This document shows, one piece after another, positions 25,156 to 33,933 of a DNA stretch of 64,000 nucleotides. The notes under the pieces were generated by a model. That model did not search any database. It saw nothing but the letters and a program-made list of their open reading frames with translations, and was not told where the DNA came from. The DNA comes from Palleronia sediminis. GTDB lineage: Bacteria; Pseudomonadota; Alphaproteobacteria; Rhodobacterales; Rhodobacteraceae. The position numbers and the translations under genes are program-made. The first letter of the stretch is position 1; each line of letters begins with the position of its first letter. The stretch is taken from positions 62,001 to 126,000 of the forward strand of contig NZ_SNAA01000009.1 of assembly GCF_004358695.1 (NCBI RefSeq), written 5' to 3'.

Positions 25156-26829
25156 CTAACCCGGCTGGTCGAAGCCGATTTCGGGCAGGACGGGGCGGCC
25201 GGTCTCGGCCTCCATCCGCTGTGCCGCGGCGATCAGGCGTTCGCGCATCGCCGTCTCGGTGGGCCAGCAAGTATCGGGGTCGGGCACGGGGGCCTGGAAC
25301 CGGACCTTCTGGCCAAAGGCGTCCTGCGACATGACATGGACCGCGCATTGATCCTTGGGCGTGATCTCGTCCTCCTCCTCGCAGAGTTCGAAGAACCGTT
25401 TGCGCATCGCGTCGATATCGGCATGATGGTGCAGCGTCAGCGTGGCCGAGATGGTCATGCCGTCCTCGGTCATGGACCAGTTCTCGAACCGGCCCGAGAC
25501 GAACTCGGCCACCGGCACGACGAGGCGGTTGCCGTTCCAGATCCTGAGCTGGACAAAGGTGAAGTGGATGCGCTCGACCGTGCTGAAATAGCCCTCGTAG
25601 ATGACCCGGTCGCCGATCCGGGCCGAGCGGTTCATCGCGATCTGGAGGCTGGCGAGGATGTTGCCCAGCACCTGCCGCCCCGCAAAGCCGAAGACCAGCG
25701 TCAGCGCGCCCGCCGAGGCGAGGAGCGAGAAGCCCAGCGAGCGGAACACGTTGGACGAGGCGAGCACGATCCCCACCCCCACGATCACCGCCAGCACGAT
25801 CACGATGCGCCGACCCGCCGTCATCAGGGTGGCCATGGCCCGGACCGAGGTCTTGCCGGAATCGGCCAGCGCGTCGCTGTCGAAGGTCACGATGCGGTCG
25901 AGCACCTCGTCGATCAGCGTGATGGCAAAGATCAGCACCGCCGCGACATAGCCCAGCAGCGAGACGGGCGTGACGATGGCCGTCACGAGGCCCGGAAAGG
26001 TGAATACGTGCTGCGAGGCGACGACGATCATCGTGGCCACGGCGAGGATGATCGACGGCCAGCGCAGCGCGCGCAGCACCAGCCGCGCCCAGCCCCATTG
26101 GGCCACGCGCGACAGCCGGTCGAAGATCAGCCAGACGAGCCAGCCCGCCAGCGCCGCGCCGATCGCGATCACGGGCAGGCCGATGACCTCCCACAGGCGC
26201 AGGCCCATGGGGGTCTCGATCTTGAGCCACGGGGGCAGGGCGTTTTCGAGCCGCGTCGGCCCGTAAAGCTCGTAAAGCGCGGGCACATCCGTCACGGTCT
26301 CGGACGAGAACACCCAGACGGGCGGTTCCTCGCCCACGCGCAGGCGGTTGAGCCGGATCGCCGTCTCGCGCGGTCCGCGGTCAAGCACGCCCAGCAGGAG
26401 CGAGCGGCGCGGCTCTCCGGCCATGGTGGCGTTGGAGGAGAGCTGGGCGTTCAGCGCGTCGGGCCGCTCGAGCAGGGTGCGCCAAGTCAGGATTGCGCGC
26501 CGGTCGAGCAGCTCTTTCAGCTTGCGCGCCAGTTCGGGGCCGCGCGTCGCCTGTTCGACGGCCGGAATCTCGCGCAGGTCGAGCATGTGGGCGGCGGCGG
26601 CGTAATCGTCGCGATCCACGGCATCGAGAAAGGACTCGACCGCCGATTGGGGCGTGTCGCGCTGCATCGTGTCGGGCGGGGCGCCGAGGCCCGCGTTCAG
26701 CGCGTCGATCTCGAAATAGGTGCCCACGGGGCCCGAGGCGCCCTCCTGCGCGCGGGCGGGCAGGGCGAGGGCTGCGACCAGCGCCACGAGGATGGCGAGG
26801 ACGCGCAAGATCGGGGGCCGCGACATCAT
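25156..26829 (-). CDS. MscS-family mechanosensitive ion channel
   Basis: A 557-aa protein. A signal peptide (residues 1-27) precedes a periplasmic region of about 200 residues ([11 protein letters not shown]..., tetratricopeptide-like helices). Several transmembrane helices follow between about 230 and 380, and then the MscS pore and beta domain: [44 protein letters not shown], here with the pore-helix Gly/Ala pattern and the beta-domain FVPVAEFV-like stretch. It gates in response to membrane tension during osmotic downshock. Start ATG pair at 26829/26826. Confidence 0.9.
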   Translation of the reverse strand: MMSRPPILRVLAILVALVAALALPARAQEGASGPVGTYFEIDALNAGLGAPPDTMQRDTPQSAVESFLDAVDRDDYAAAAHMLDLREIPAVEQATRGPELARKLKELLDRRAILTWRTLLERPDALNAQLSSNATMAGEPRRSLLLGVLDRGPRETAIRLNRLRVGEEPPVWVFSSETVTDVPALYELYGPTRLENALPPWLKIETPMGLRLWEVIGLPVIAIGAALAGWLVWLIFDRLSRVAQWGWARLVLRALRWPSIILAVATMIVVASQHVFTFPGLVTAIVTPVSLLGYVAAVLIFAITLIDEVLDRIVTFDSDALADSGKTSVRAMATLMTAGRRIVIVLAVIVGVGIVLASSNVFRSLGFSLLASAGALTLVFGFAGRQVLGNILASLQIAMNRSARIGDRVIYEGYFSTVERIHFTFVQLRIWNGNRLVVPVAEFVSGRFENWSMTEDGMTISATLTLHHHADIDAMRKRFFELCEEEDEITPKDQCAVHVMSQDAFGQKVRFQAPVPDPDTCWPTETAMRERLIAAAQRMEAETGRPVLPEIGFDQPG

Positions 26830-26937
26830 GTCATGGCGATATGGCGCGCGCGGCCGCGAAGTCAGGGGGGGGCGGGACGCTTGCACCGCGCGGGCGGGGG
26901 CGGCAAGACGAAGGCCCGCGACAGGAGCCTCGCCCCC

Positions 26938-28065
26938 ATGCCCCGATTCGGCTTTACGCTGCACGCCACGGACGGCACCGCCCGGACGGGCACGATCGCG
27001 ACCCCGCGCGGCGAGATCCGCACGCCCGCCTTCATGCCGGTGGGCACGGCCGCCACGGTCAAGGGGATGCTGCCCGAAAGCGTGCGTGCCACGGGCGCCG
27101 ATATCCTGCTCGGCAACACCTATCACCTGATGTTGCGCCCCGGCGCCGAGCGGATCGAGCGGCTGGGCGGGCTGCACCGCTTCATGAACTGGGAGCGGCC
27201 GATCCTCACCGATTCGGGCGGGTTCCAGGTGATGAGCCTCGCCGATCTGCGAAAGCTCACCGAAGAGGGTGTGACGTTCCGCAGCCATATCGACGGCTCG
27301 CGCCACACGCTCACCCCCGAGCGCAGCATGGAGATCCAGCGCGCGCTGGGCTCGGATATCGTCATGGCCTTCGACGAATGCCCTGCGCTGCCGGCCGACC
27401 GCGACCGGATCGCCGGGTCGATGCGGCTGTCGATGCGCTGGGCGCGGCGGTCGCGCGACGCCTTCGGCGACCGGCCGGGCCATGCGCTATTCGGGATCGT
27501 GCAGGGCGGGCTGGAACGCGACCTGCGCACCGATTCGGCCGAGGCGCTGCGCGAGATCGGGTTCGACGGCTATGCCATCGGCGGCCTCGCCGTGGGCGAG
27601 GGGCAGGCGGCGATGTTCGACTGCCTCGACTACGCGCCGGGCCTGCTGCCGCAGGATCGCCCGCGCTACCTGATGGGGGTCGGCAAGCCCGACGATATCG
27701 TGGGCGCGGTCGCGCGCGGCGTCGACATGATGGATTGCGTGCTGCCCTCGCGGTCGGGGCGGACGGGGCAGGCCTGGACGCGGCGCGGGCAGGTCAACAT
27801 CAAGAACGCCCGCCATGCCGACGATCCGCGCCCGCTGGACGAGGATTGCACCTGTCCCGCCTGCCGCGGCTATTCCCGCGCCTACCTTCACCACGTCTTT
27901 CGCGCCGGAGAGATGATTTCGGGGATGCTGCTGACCTGGCACAACCTGCATTATTACCAGCAGATCATGGCCGGAATGCGCGAGGCCATCGCTGCGGGCC
28001 GCTTTGACGAATGGCAGGCCGCTTTCCACGCGCTGCGGGCCGAGGGCGATATCGACCCGGTCTGA
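26938..28065 (+). CDS. tgt: tRNA-guanine transglycosylase (queuine tRNA-ribosyltransferase)
   Basis: A 375-aa enzyme that exchanges G34 for preQ1 in queuosine tRNAs. Substrate-pocket residues are seen in [12 protein letters not shown] (catalytic Asp), [10 protein letters not shown] and FGIVQGGL. The RNA-binding segment [14 protein letters not shown] contains a tyrosine/alanine variation only. The zinc site is formed by [16 protein letters not shown]. Length is normal. It is divergent from the MscS gene with about 108 bp between. Confidence 0.97.
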   Translation: MPRFGFTLHATDGTARTGTIATPRGEIRTPAFMPVGTAATVKGMLPESVRATGADILLGNTYHLMLRPGAERIERLGGLHRFMNWERPILTDSGGFQVMSLADLRKLTEEGVTFRSHIDGSRHTLTPERSMEIQRALGSDIVMAFDECPALPADRDRIAGSMRLSMRWARRSRDAFGDRPGHALFGIVQGGLERDLRTDSAEALREIGFDGYAIGGLAVGEGQAAMFDCLDYAPGLLPQDRPRYLMGVGKPDDIVGAVARGVDMMDCVLPSRSGRTGQAWTRRGQVNIKNARHADDPRPLDEDCTCPACRGYSRAYLHHVFRAGEMISGMLLTWHNLHYYQQIMAGMREAIAAGRFDEWQAAFHALRAEGDIDPV

Positions 28066-28131
28066 GCGGGGGGGGGCCGGGACGCGGCGGCGCATTGACA
28101 AGCCGGGCGCGCTCGTTACCTGACCGGGGCC

Positions 28132-31100
28132 ATGTCCAAAGCCTCCAAGATCACCATGGGCGGCGCGCCCGAAGGGTTCGATGCCCGCCTCGTCCTGTCC
28201 GAACTCGGGTCCGGGGGCGCCGTCATCCACGTCGCCCGCGACGACAAGCGCCTCGCCGCCATGCAGGCCGCGCTGGCCTTCTACGACCCCGGCCTGCCGG
28301 TTTTTGCCTTTCCCGCCTGGGATTGCCTGCCCTATGACCGGGTGAGCCCCAATGCCGATATCTCGGCCGAGCGGATGGCGACGCTGGCCGCGCTGACCCA
28401 CGCGATGCCCAAGCGGTTCGTCCTGCTGACCACGGTGAACGCGGCCACGCAAAAGATCCCCCCACGCGACACGGTGGCGGGCGCATCCTTTACCGCGACG
28501 GTCGGCAACCGCCTGGACGAGGCGGCGCTGCGCGCGTTCCTCGTGCGGATGGGGTTCACCCAGGCGCCGACCGTGCTCGAGCCGGGCGACTATGCCATCC
28601 GCGGGGGCATCATCGACATCTATCCGCCGGGCCAGTCGGGGCCCGTGCGGCTCGACCTGTTCGGCGACACGCTGGACGGCGCGCGCCGTTTCGACGCCGC
28701 GACCCAGCGCACCACCGAGACGCTGCGCGAGGTCGAGCTTGCGCCCGTCTCGGAGGTCATCCTCGACGAGGACGCGATCACCCGGTTCCGCCAGAACTAC
28801 CGCATCGAGTTCGGCGCGGCTGGCACCGACGATCCGCTTTACGAGGCGGTCAGCGCGGGGCGCAAACATGCCGGGGTCGAGCATTGGCTCGGCTTTTTCC
28901 ACGACCGGCTCGAGACGATCTTCGACTACCTGCCCGAGGCGCGGATCACGCTCGACGACCAGGTGACGCCCATGCGCATCGCGCGCTGGGACCAGATCGC
29001 CGACCAGTACGACAACCGCCGCGACGCGATGACCAAGAAGGGGCGGGTCGATTCGGTCTACAAGCCCGCGCCGCCCGCGACGCTCTATCTCGACGATGAC
29101 GGCTGGGAGGCCGCGACGGCGAACCATCGCCGCGTGCGGTTCCACCCGCTGCCGCAGGCCTCGGGGCCGGGGGTGGTCGATGGCGGCGGCCGGATCGGGC
29201 GCAGTTTCGCCCCCGAGCGCCAACAGGAAAACGTCAGCCTTTTCGGGGCCTTGGCCGACCACGTGAAAGCGCGCCGCGGCGAGGGGCAGGTCATCGTCGC
29301 CTCCTATTCCGAAGGCGCGCGCGAGCGGCTGACCGGCCTGCTCGAGGACGAGGGCGTGACCGGCGCCACCCCGATCGACAGCTTTCGCGACGTGCCCGAG
29401 GGGCGCGGGGGGCTCTACCTCGCGGTCTGGGCGCTCGATGCGGGGTTCGAGGGGCCGGGCGATGGCGGGCGGCTCACCGTCATCTCCGAACAGGACGTGC
29501 TGGGCGACCGGCTGGTGCGCAAGGGCCCGCGCAAGCGCCGCGCCGACAATTTCCTGACCGAGGCGCAATCGCTCAGCCCCGGCGACCTTGTGGTGCATGT
29601 CGATCACGGGGTCGGACGGTTCACCGGGCTCGAAGTCGTGACCGCCGCCGGAAGCCCGCATGAATGCGTGCTGCTCGAATATGCGGGCGGCGACCGGCTG
29701 TACCTGCCCGTCGAGAACGTCGAGCTGCTCAGCCGGTTCGGCCACGAGGAAGGGCTTCTCGACAAGCTCGGCGGCGGCGCGTGGCAGGCCAAGAAGGCCC
29801 GCCTCAAGGAACGTCTGCGCGAGATCGCCGACCGCCTCATCCGCATCGCCGCCGAAAGGCTGTTGCGCAGCGGCCAGATCCTCGAGCCGCCCGATCACGC
29901 GTGGGAGGATTTCAGCGCCCGTTTCCCCTACGAGGAAACCGACGACCAGATGCGCGCCATCGACGACGTGCTGACCGACATGGCCTCGGGCACGCCGATG
30001 GATCGGCTGATCGTGGGCGACGTCGGGTTCGGCAAGACAGAGGTGGCGATGCGCGCGGCCTTTGTCGCGGCAATGTCGGGCGTGCAGGTGGCGGTGATCG
30101 CGCCCACCACGCTGCTGGCGCGGCAGCACTTTAAATCCTTTGCCGAACGGTTCCGCGGTTTTCCGGTCGAGGTGCGGCAACTGTCGCGCTTCGTCTCGGA
30201 CAAGGAGGCCAGGCTGACCCGTCAGCGCGTGGCCGAGGGCACCTGCGACATCGTCGTGGGCACCCATGCGCTGCTCAGCAAGAGCGTGAAATTCAAGCGG
30301 CTGGGGCTGCTCGTCGTCGACGAGGAACAGCATTTCGGCGTCTCGCACAAGGAACGGCTCAAAGGGCTCAAGACCGATGTGCATGTGCTGACCCTGACCG
30401 CGACGCCCATCCCGCGCACGCTGCAACTGTCGCTGACCGGGGTGCGCGACCTCTCGATCATCGGCACGCCGCCGGTCGACCGCCTGGCGATCCGCACCTA
30501 TGTCTCGGAGTTCGACGAGGTGACGATCCGCGAGGCGCTGCTGCGCGAACATTACCGCGGCGGGCAGAGCTTTGTCGTGGTGCCGCGGATCAAGGATCTC
30601 CCCGAGATGGAGGCGTTCCTCAAGGAGCAGCTCCCCGAGCTCAGCTATGTCGTGGCGCATGGCCAGATGGCGGCGGGCGAGCTCGACGACCGGATGAACG
30701 CCTTTTACGACGGGGCCTACGGCGTTCTGCTGGCCACGACCATCGTGGAATCGGGGCTCGACATCCCGACCGCCAACACGATGGTCATCTGGCGCGCCGA
30801 CATGTTCGGACTGGCCCAGCTCTACCAGATCCGGGGCCGGGTGGGGCGCGCCAAGACCCGCGCCTATGCCTATCTCACCACCAAGCCGCGCGCGAAACTG
30901 ACGCCCGCCGCAGAAAAGCGGCTGCGCGTTCTGGGCTCGCTCGACAGTCTCGGGGCGGGCTTCACCCTGGCCAGCCAGGACCTCGATATCCGCGGCGCGG
31001 GCAACCTTGTCGGCGAGGAACAATCGGGCCAGATCCGCGAGGTGGGCTACGAGCTCTACCAGTCGATGCTCGAAGAGACGATCGCCCGGCTCAAGGCGGG

Positions 31101-31614
31101 CGAGCTCGAGGGGATCGACGGGCTGGGCGAGGCGGGCGACTGGTCGCCGCAGATCAATCTCGGCGTGCCGGTGCTGATCCCCGATACCTACGTGCCCGAT
31201 CTCGACGTGCGGCTGGGGCTCTACCGGCGGCTGTCGGACCTGACCTCCAAGGTCGAGCTCGAGGGGTTCGCCGCCGAGCTCATCGACCGGTTCGGAGAGC
31301 TGCCGCGCGAGGTCAACACGCTGCTGCTGGTCGTGCGCATCAAGGCCGAGTGCAAGAAGGCCGGCATCGCCAAGCTCGACGCAGGGCCCAAGGGCGCAAC
31401 GGTGCAGTTCCACGAGGATCGCTTTGCCAATCCCGCGGGGCTGGTGCAGTTCATCGAGGCGCAGCAGGGGCTGGCCAAGGTGAAGGACAACAAGATCGTG
31501 GTGCGGCGCGACTGGGACAAGGCACGCGACCGCATCAAGGGATCCTTCGCCATCGCGCAGGACCTGGCGCGCTATGCAAGGAAGCCGGAGACCAAGGCGG
31601 CGGCCGCGGGCTGA
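28132..31614 (+). CDS. mfd: Transcription-repair coupling factor
   Basis: A 1160-aa SF2 translocase that removes stalled RNA polymerase and recruits UvrA. In order: UvrB-homology domain (LPVFAFPAWDCLPYDRVSPN), RNA-polymerase-interaction domain (LSPGDLVVHVDHGVGRFTGLE), helicase motif I GDVGFGKTEVAM near residue 630, motif II DEEQHFGV, LTATPIPRTL, and motif VI region QLYQIRGRVGR; the TRCF domain ends the protein. Its last 80 bp overlap the convergent methyltransferase ORF, whose tail is abnormal. Confidence 0.98.
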   Translation: MSKASKITMGGAPEGFDARLVLSELGSGGAVIHVARDDKRLAAMQAALAFYDPGLPVFAFPAWDCLPYDRVSPNADISAERMATLAALTHAMPKRFVLLTTVNAATQKIPPRDTVAGASFTATVGNRLDEAALRAFLVRMGFTQAPTVLEPGDYAIRGGIIDIYPPGQSGPVRLDLFGDTLDGARRFDAATQRTTETLREVELAPVSEVILDEDAITRFRQNYRIEFGAAGTDDPLYEAVSAGRKHAGVEHWLGFFHDRLETIFDYLPEARITLDDQVTPMRIARWDQIADQYDNRRDAMTKKGRVDSVYKPAPPATLYLDDDGWEAATANHRRVRFHPLPQASGPGVVDGGGRIGRSFAPERQQENVSLFGALADHVKARRGEGQVIVASYSEGARERLTGLLEDEGVTGATPIDSFRDVPEGRGGLYLAVWALDAGFEGPGDGGRLTVISEQDVLGDRLVRKGPRKRRADNFLTEAQSLSPGDLVVHVDHGVGRFTGLEVVTAAGSPHECVLLEYAGGDRLYLPVENVELLSRFGHEEGLLDKLGGGAWQAKKARLKERLREIADRLIRIAAERLLRSGQILEPPDHAWEDFSARFPYEETDDQMRAIDDVLTDMASGTPMDRLIVGDVGFGKTEVAMRAAFVAAMSGVQVAVIAPTTLLARQHFKSFAERFRGFPVEVRQLSRFVSDKEARLTRQRVAEGTCDIVVGTHALLSKSVKFKRLGLLVVDEEQHFGVSHKERLKGLKTDVHVLTLTATPIPRTLQLSLTGVRDLSIIGTPPVDRLAIRTYVSEFDEVTIREALLREHYRGGQSFVVVPRIKDLPEMEAFLKEQLPELSYVVAHGQMAAGELDDRMNAFYDGAYGVLLATTIVESGLDIPTANTMVIWRADMFGLAQLYQIRGRVGRAKTRAYAYLTTKPRAKLTPAAEKRLRVLGSLDSLGAGFTLASQDLDIRGAGNLVGEEQSGQIREVGYELYQSMLEETIARLKAGELEGIDGLGEAGDWSPQINLGVPVLIPDTYVPDLDVRLGLYRRLSDLTSKVELEGFAAELIDRFGELPREVNTLLLVVRIKAECKKAGIAKLDAGPKGATVQFHEDRFANPAGLVQFIEAQQGLAKVKDNKIVVRRDWDKARDRIKGSFAIAQDLARYARKPETKAAAAG

Positions 31615-32197
31615 GCCGCCGGCGGGCGGTAAGCGAACCGCGCGGACTTGCGTGCGACTTGCCTAGAACGCGAGGACTTGCGCGCGACCTTGCCTGGAAC
31701 GCGCGGACTTGCGCGCGATAGACGTCATGCAAGGCGCCGAAGCGGCGGGCGAGCGCGCGGTCCTCGGCATATCCCGCAGGGGCGAGGGCCGCGACCCCCG
31801 CCGCGGCCGCGGCCAGCACCTGCGGCGCGGCGGCAAGGATGCCGAGCCCGATCAGGCTGATCGCCTGCCCGGCATATTGCGGATGGCGGCGGCGGGCATA
31901 GGCGCCGCCGGTGACGAGCCCCGCATCCCAGCCGCTCGTGCCCTTCAGCCCCGCGTCGACGATGCCGCGCCCCTGCACGACAAAGGACATGAGCGTCAGC
32001 ACCGCCCCGCCGATCCCCCAGCGCAGCCATGCGGCCCAGCCGAGCGCGTTCCACTCGGCCGCGCCGGCGCGGATCAGCCCGACATAGATGGCGACGGTCA
32101 GGCCCCAGGCCCAGGCGGCGGTGAACCAGTGCCCCGCGCGCGGGGCGGGCGGAACCCCCGCCTGCCGCGCCCGCGCGATTTCCGTTGCCCGCCGCAC
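31535..32197 (-). CDS. Membrane methyltransferase-like protein with repeat-derived C-terminal tail
   Basis: A 220-aa protein; the first 167 residues look normal for an isoprenylcysteine-carboxyl-methyltransferase-like membrane protein with several hydrophobic helices and the GAYARRRHPQYAGQAISLIGLGI and YAEDRALARRFG...VYRA motifs. The last 53 residues are low-complexity (RSRASPRVLGKSHASPRG) and are encoded by a tandem repeat and by the reverse strand of mfd. In one repeat copy the sequence GCGTTC is followed by TAG, in the in-gene copy by CAG, so the natural stop after RAF was apparently lost. Start is GTG at 32197. A functional protein is possible but the tail is probably not native. Confidence 0.75.
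   Translation of the reverse strand: MRRATEIARARQAGVPPAPRAGHWFTAAWAWGLTVAIYVGLIRAGAAEWNALGWAAWLRWGIGGAVLTLMSFVVQGRGIVDAGLKGTSGWDAGLVTGGAYARRRHPQYAGQAISLIGLGILAAAPQVLAAAAAGVAALAPAGYAEDRALARRFGALHDVYRAQVRAFQARSRASPRVLGKSHASPRGSLTARRRLSPRPPPWSPASLHSAPGPARWRRIP
31641..31720. repeat. 30/31-bp tandem repeat at the methyltransferase 3' end
   Basis: Two full copies and a partial one: 31641-31670 (30 bp), 31671-31701 (31 bp), 31702-31720 (19 bp), with core CGCGGACTTGCGYGCGACYT. The rightmost copy belongs to the methyltransferase coding sequence; the other two are duplicates placed between it and mfd. The 31-bp step shifts the reading frame of the tail. Confidence 0.85.
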
Positions 32198-32236
32198 GAT
32201 CGCGGATATGGTTAATAATTATTGACGGAGGCGATC

Positions 32237-32497
32237 ATGGTCGGACGGGCCTGTCTTCGGATCCTGGCGCTGGCAATGCTGACGGCGGGCGCGGCGGTCG
32301 CCGGGCCGCTCGAGCTGTCGGACACGCCCTTTGCGCCCTATCTCACGGCGCAGACCTTCACCTGCTCGAACAAGACCTGCGGCGAGATGCGCTCCTGCGC
32401 CGAGGCCTGCCACGCGCTGCTCGTCTGCGGCGAGACGGCGCGCGACCGCGACCGCGACGGCATCCCCTGCGAAAGCCTCTGCTCGGCCCCGTGCTGA
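32237..32497 (+). CDS. Small secreted Excalibur-domain calcium-binding protein
   Basis: An 86-aa protein: signal peptide (LRILALAMLTAGAAVAGP) and a cysteine-rich mature part with CSNKTCGEMRSCAEACHALL and the Excalibur signature RDRDRDGIPCESLC, where alternating Asp residues bind calcium in an EF-hand-like loop. It is expected in the periplasm or outside the cell. ATG 32237 has GGAGG at good spacing; an in-frame TTG at 32222 does not. Function is unknown. Confidence 0.85.
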   Translation: MVGRACLRILALAMLTAGAAVAGPLELSDTPFAPYLTAQTFTCSNKTCGEMRSCAEACHALLVCGETARDRDRDGIPCESLCSAPC

Positions 32498-32533
32498 GGG
32501 CCTTGCGTCAAATCTTCTCTTTCCAAATACCCG
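32485..32533 (+). terminator. Hairpin plus repeated T-rich motif after the Excalibur gene
   Basis: GGCCC and GGGCC around the stop codon can form a short stem; the following TCTTCTCTTTCCAAATACCC (32513-32532) is a copy of the dispersed motif also seen at 33304-33326, 59738-59760 and 63003-63064. Together they look like a weak factor-independent terminator. Confidence 0.45.
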
Positions 32534-32562
32534 GATACCGTGCCGCCGCCCGCGCGGCGCGT

Positions 32563-33258
32563 TCAGGTGGCGCGCAGCGCGGCGAGGTCGTCCATGACCC
32601 GCAGCCAGAGCTCGGTCGGCTGGGCGCCCGGCACGACATGGCGCTCGGCCACGACGAATGTCGGCACCGCCGTGACCCCGCGGGCGCGGGCATGCGCATC
32701 GCGGCGCGCGATCTCGTCGCGATCCGCGTCCGAGGCAAAGAGCCGGGCGACCAGCGCATCCTCCATCCCGATGGCGCGGGCGATGGCGCAAAGCTCGTCA
32801 GAATCGCCGATATCGCGCCCCTCGCGGAAATAGGCCGAGAACAGGGCGGCCACGGCGGCCTGCTGGCATCCCTCGAGCCCCGCCCAATGGATCAGCCGGT
32901 GCGCGTCGGTGGTGTCGGGGGTGCGCGCGATGCGGTCCCAGGCGATGTCGAGCCCGGCCTCCTCGGCGGCCTCCATCACCGGGGCATAGGCGCGCGCGAC
33001 CCCGTCGCGGCCGCCGAACTTGCCCTCGAGATAGGCGGCGCGGTCCATGCCGCCGCGTGGCATCTCCGGATTGAGGCGGAACGGGTGCCAGGCGATGTCG
33101 AACCCGTGGTCGGGCCGTTCGGCCAGCGCCGCGTCGAGCCGCGCCTTGCCGATATAGCACCACGGGCAGATCGGATCCGACAGGATGTCGAGCGCGACGC
33201 GATCCGGTGCAGCGCGCCCCGCACGGGGAAAGAGGCTCGGGGGGAAGTCGTCGGTCAT
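32563..33258 (-). CDS. DsbA-family (FrnE-like) oxidoreductase
   Basis: A 231-aa thioredoxin-fold protein with the active site SDPICPWCYIGKARL (CPWC), and the downstream helical insert HPFRLNPEMPRGGMDR typical of the FrnE/2-hydroxychromene-2-carboxylate isomerase branch; cis-Pro is in GVTAVPTFVV. No signal peptide is seen, so it is probably cytoplasmic. Homologues are polyketide-associated oxidoreductases or stress proteins; the physiological substrate is unknown. Confidence 0.9.
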   Translation of the reverse strand: MTDDFPPSLFPRAGRAAPDRVALDILSDPICPWCYIGKARLDAALAERPDHGFDIAWHPFRLNPEMPRGGMDRAAYLEGKFGGRDGVARAYAPVMEAAEEAGLDIAWDRIARTPDTTDAHRLIHWAGLEGCQQAAVAALFSAYFREGRDIGDSDELCAIARAIGMEDALVARLFASDADRDEIARRDAHARARGVTAVPTFVVAERHVVPGAQPTELWLRVMDDLAALRAT

Positions 33259-33303
33259 GGCGCGTCTGCCCGGTCGGGATCGCCGGCCCCGAGGGCGGGA
33301 TCG

Positions 33304-33356
33304 AGTATTTCAGGAAACAGAGAAGGGCCGGGCGCGCGAGGGGGGCGCGGCCCGGC
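33304..33356 (-). terminator. Terminator after the CsbD-like gene
   Basis: On the minus strand a GC-rich hairpin with arms GCCGGGC (33356-33350) and GCCCGGC (33333-33327) is followed by CCTTCTCTGTTTCC and AAATACTC, a degenerate copy of the dispersed T-rich motif. It lies just after the CsbD-like stop (33364). Confidence 0.55.
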
Positions 33357-33363
33357 ACGCGGT

Positions 33364-33711
33364 TCAGTCGGTGCGGCCGATGGGGCTGTCGGGCACCTGT
33401 TCGTCGCCGAAATCCTTGTCGTCGGCATAGACGTCCTCGCCCACGCCGATATGGGCGGCCGAGGCGCGGATGTTCGCGCTGTCGCGGGATTCGTCCATCG
33501 CGATATCGGCGGGCACGGCGCCCTGGGTCCATTCGGTGAGCTGTTCCTCGGCCTCGGCGCGGGTCAGCTCGTGGCGCCGGGCGAGGTAGTCGACCAGCCG
33601 CTCGCGGTCGCCGTCGAGCGTGAGCAGGTCGTTCTCTTCGGTCTGGGGCCAGCGTTGCATGATCGCCGCCACGAAGGCCGGCCAGTTCCGTTTCACGGCG
33701 TTCCACTGCAT
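33364..33711 (-). CDS. CsbD-like stress protein
   Basis: A 115-aa protein. The first 65 residues, MQWNAVKRNWPAFVAAIMQRWP followed by LLTLDGDRERLVDYLARRHELTRAEAEEQLTEW, follow the CsbD pattern (MNWDxIKGxWxx..G..DL..I.G.RDxLVGxLQxRYGxxxEEAExQVDxF). The acidic tail of about 45 residues is an addition. CsbD proteins are small general-stress proteins of unknown mechanism. ATG 33711 has AAGGA upstream; the ORF extends further without support. Confidence 0.75.
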   Translation of the reverse strand: MQWNAVKRNWPAFVAAIMQRWPQTEENDLLTLDGDRERLVDYLARRHELTRAEAEEQLTEWTQGAVPADIAMDESRDSANIRASAAHIGVGEDVYADDKDFGDEQVPDSPIGRTD

Positions 33712-33786
33712 CGGATCGTCCTTTTTGCTGTATCGGGCGCGAGTGAGGGGCAATGCGCGGGCGGTGGCGATGTTCCGCGCCGCCGC

Positions 33787-33933
33787 TCAGAAGGCGGCGT
33801 CGTCGGGATCGGGCGTGACCAGCCTGACCGCGCCCGTCGTCGCGTCGGCCGCGATCCGCACCGGGGCGAGCACCAGACCGCAGCCTGCAGGCCAGAGCGC
33901 CATCAGCGCCAGCGCGAGCCTAGCCCTCTTCAT
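33787..33933 (-). CDS. Small lipoprotein overlapping the solute-binding protein gene
   Basis: A 48-aa ORF: MKRARLALALMALWPAGC is a lipoprotein signal with a lipobox ending PAGC (Cys at residue 18), followed by a 30-residue mature peptide (GLVLAPVRIAADATTGAVRL). Its ATG lies inside the 3' end of the binding-protein gene (14-bp overlap), pointing to translational coupling. No homologue is recognised. Confidence 0.6.
   Translation of the reverse strand: MKRARLALALMALWPAGCGLVLAPVRIAADATTGAVRLVTPDPDDAAF

Noticed and set aside
27487-31413. 1308-aa open frame antisense to tgt and mfd
   Set aside because: Spans two clearly coding genes on the other strand; no recognisable domain, biased Arg/Asp/His composition.
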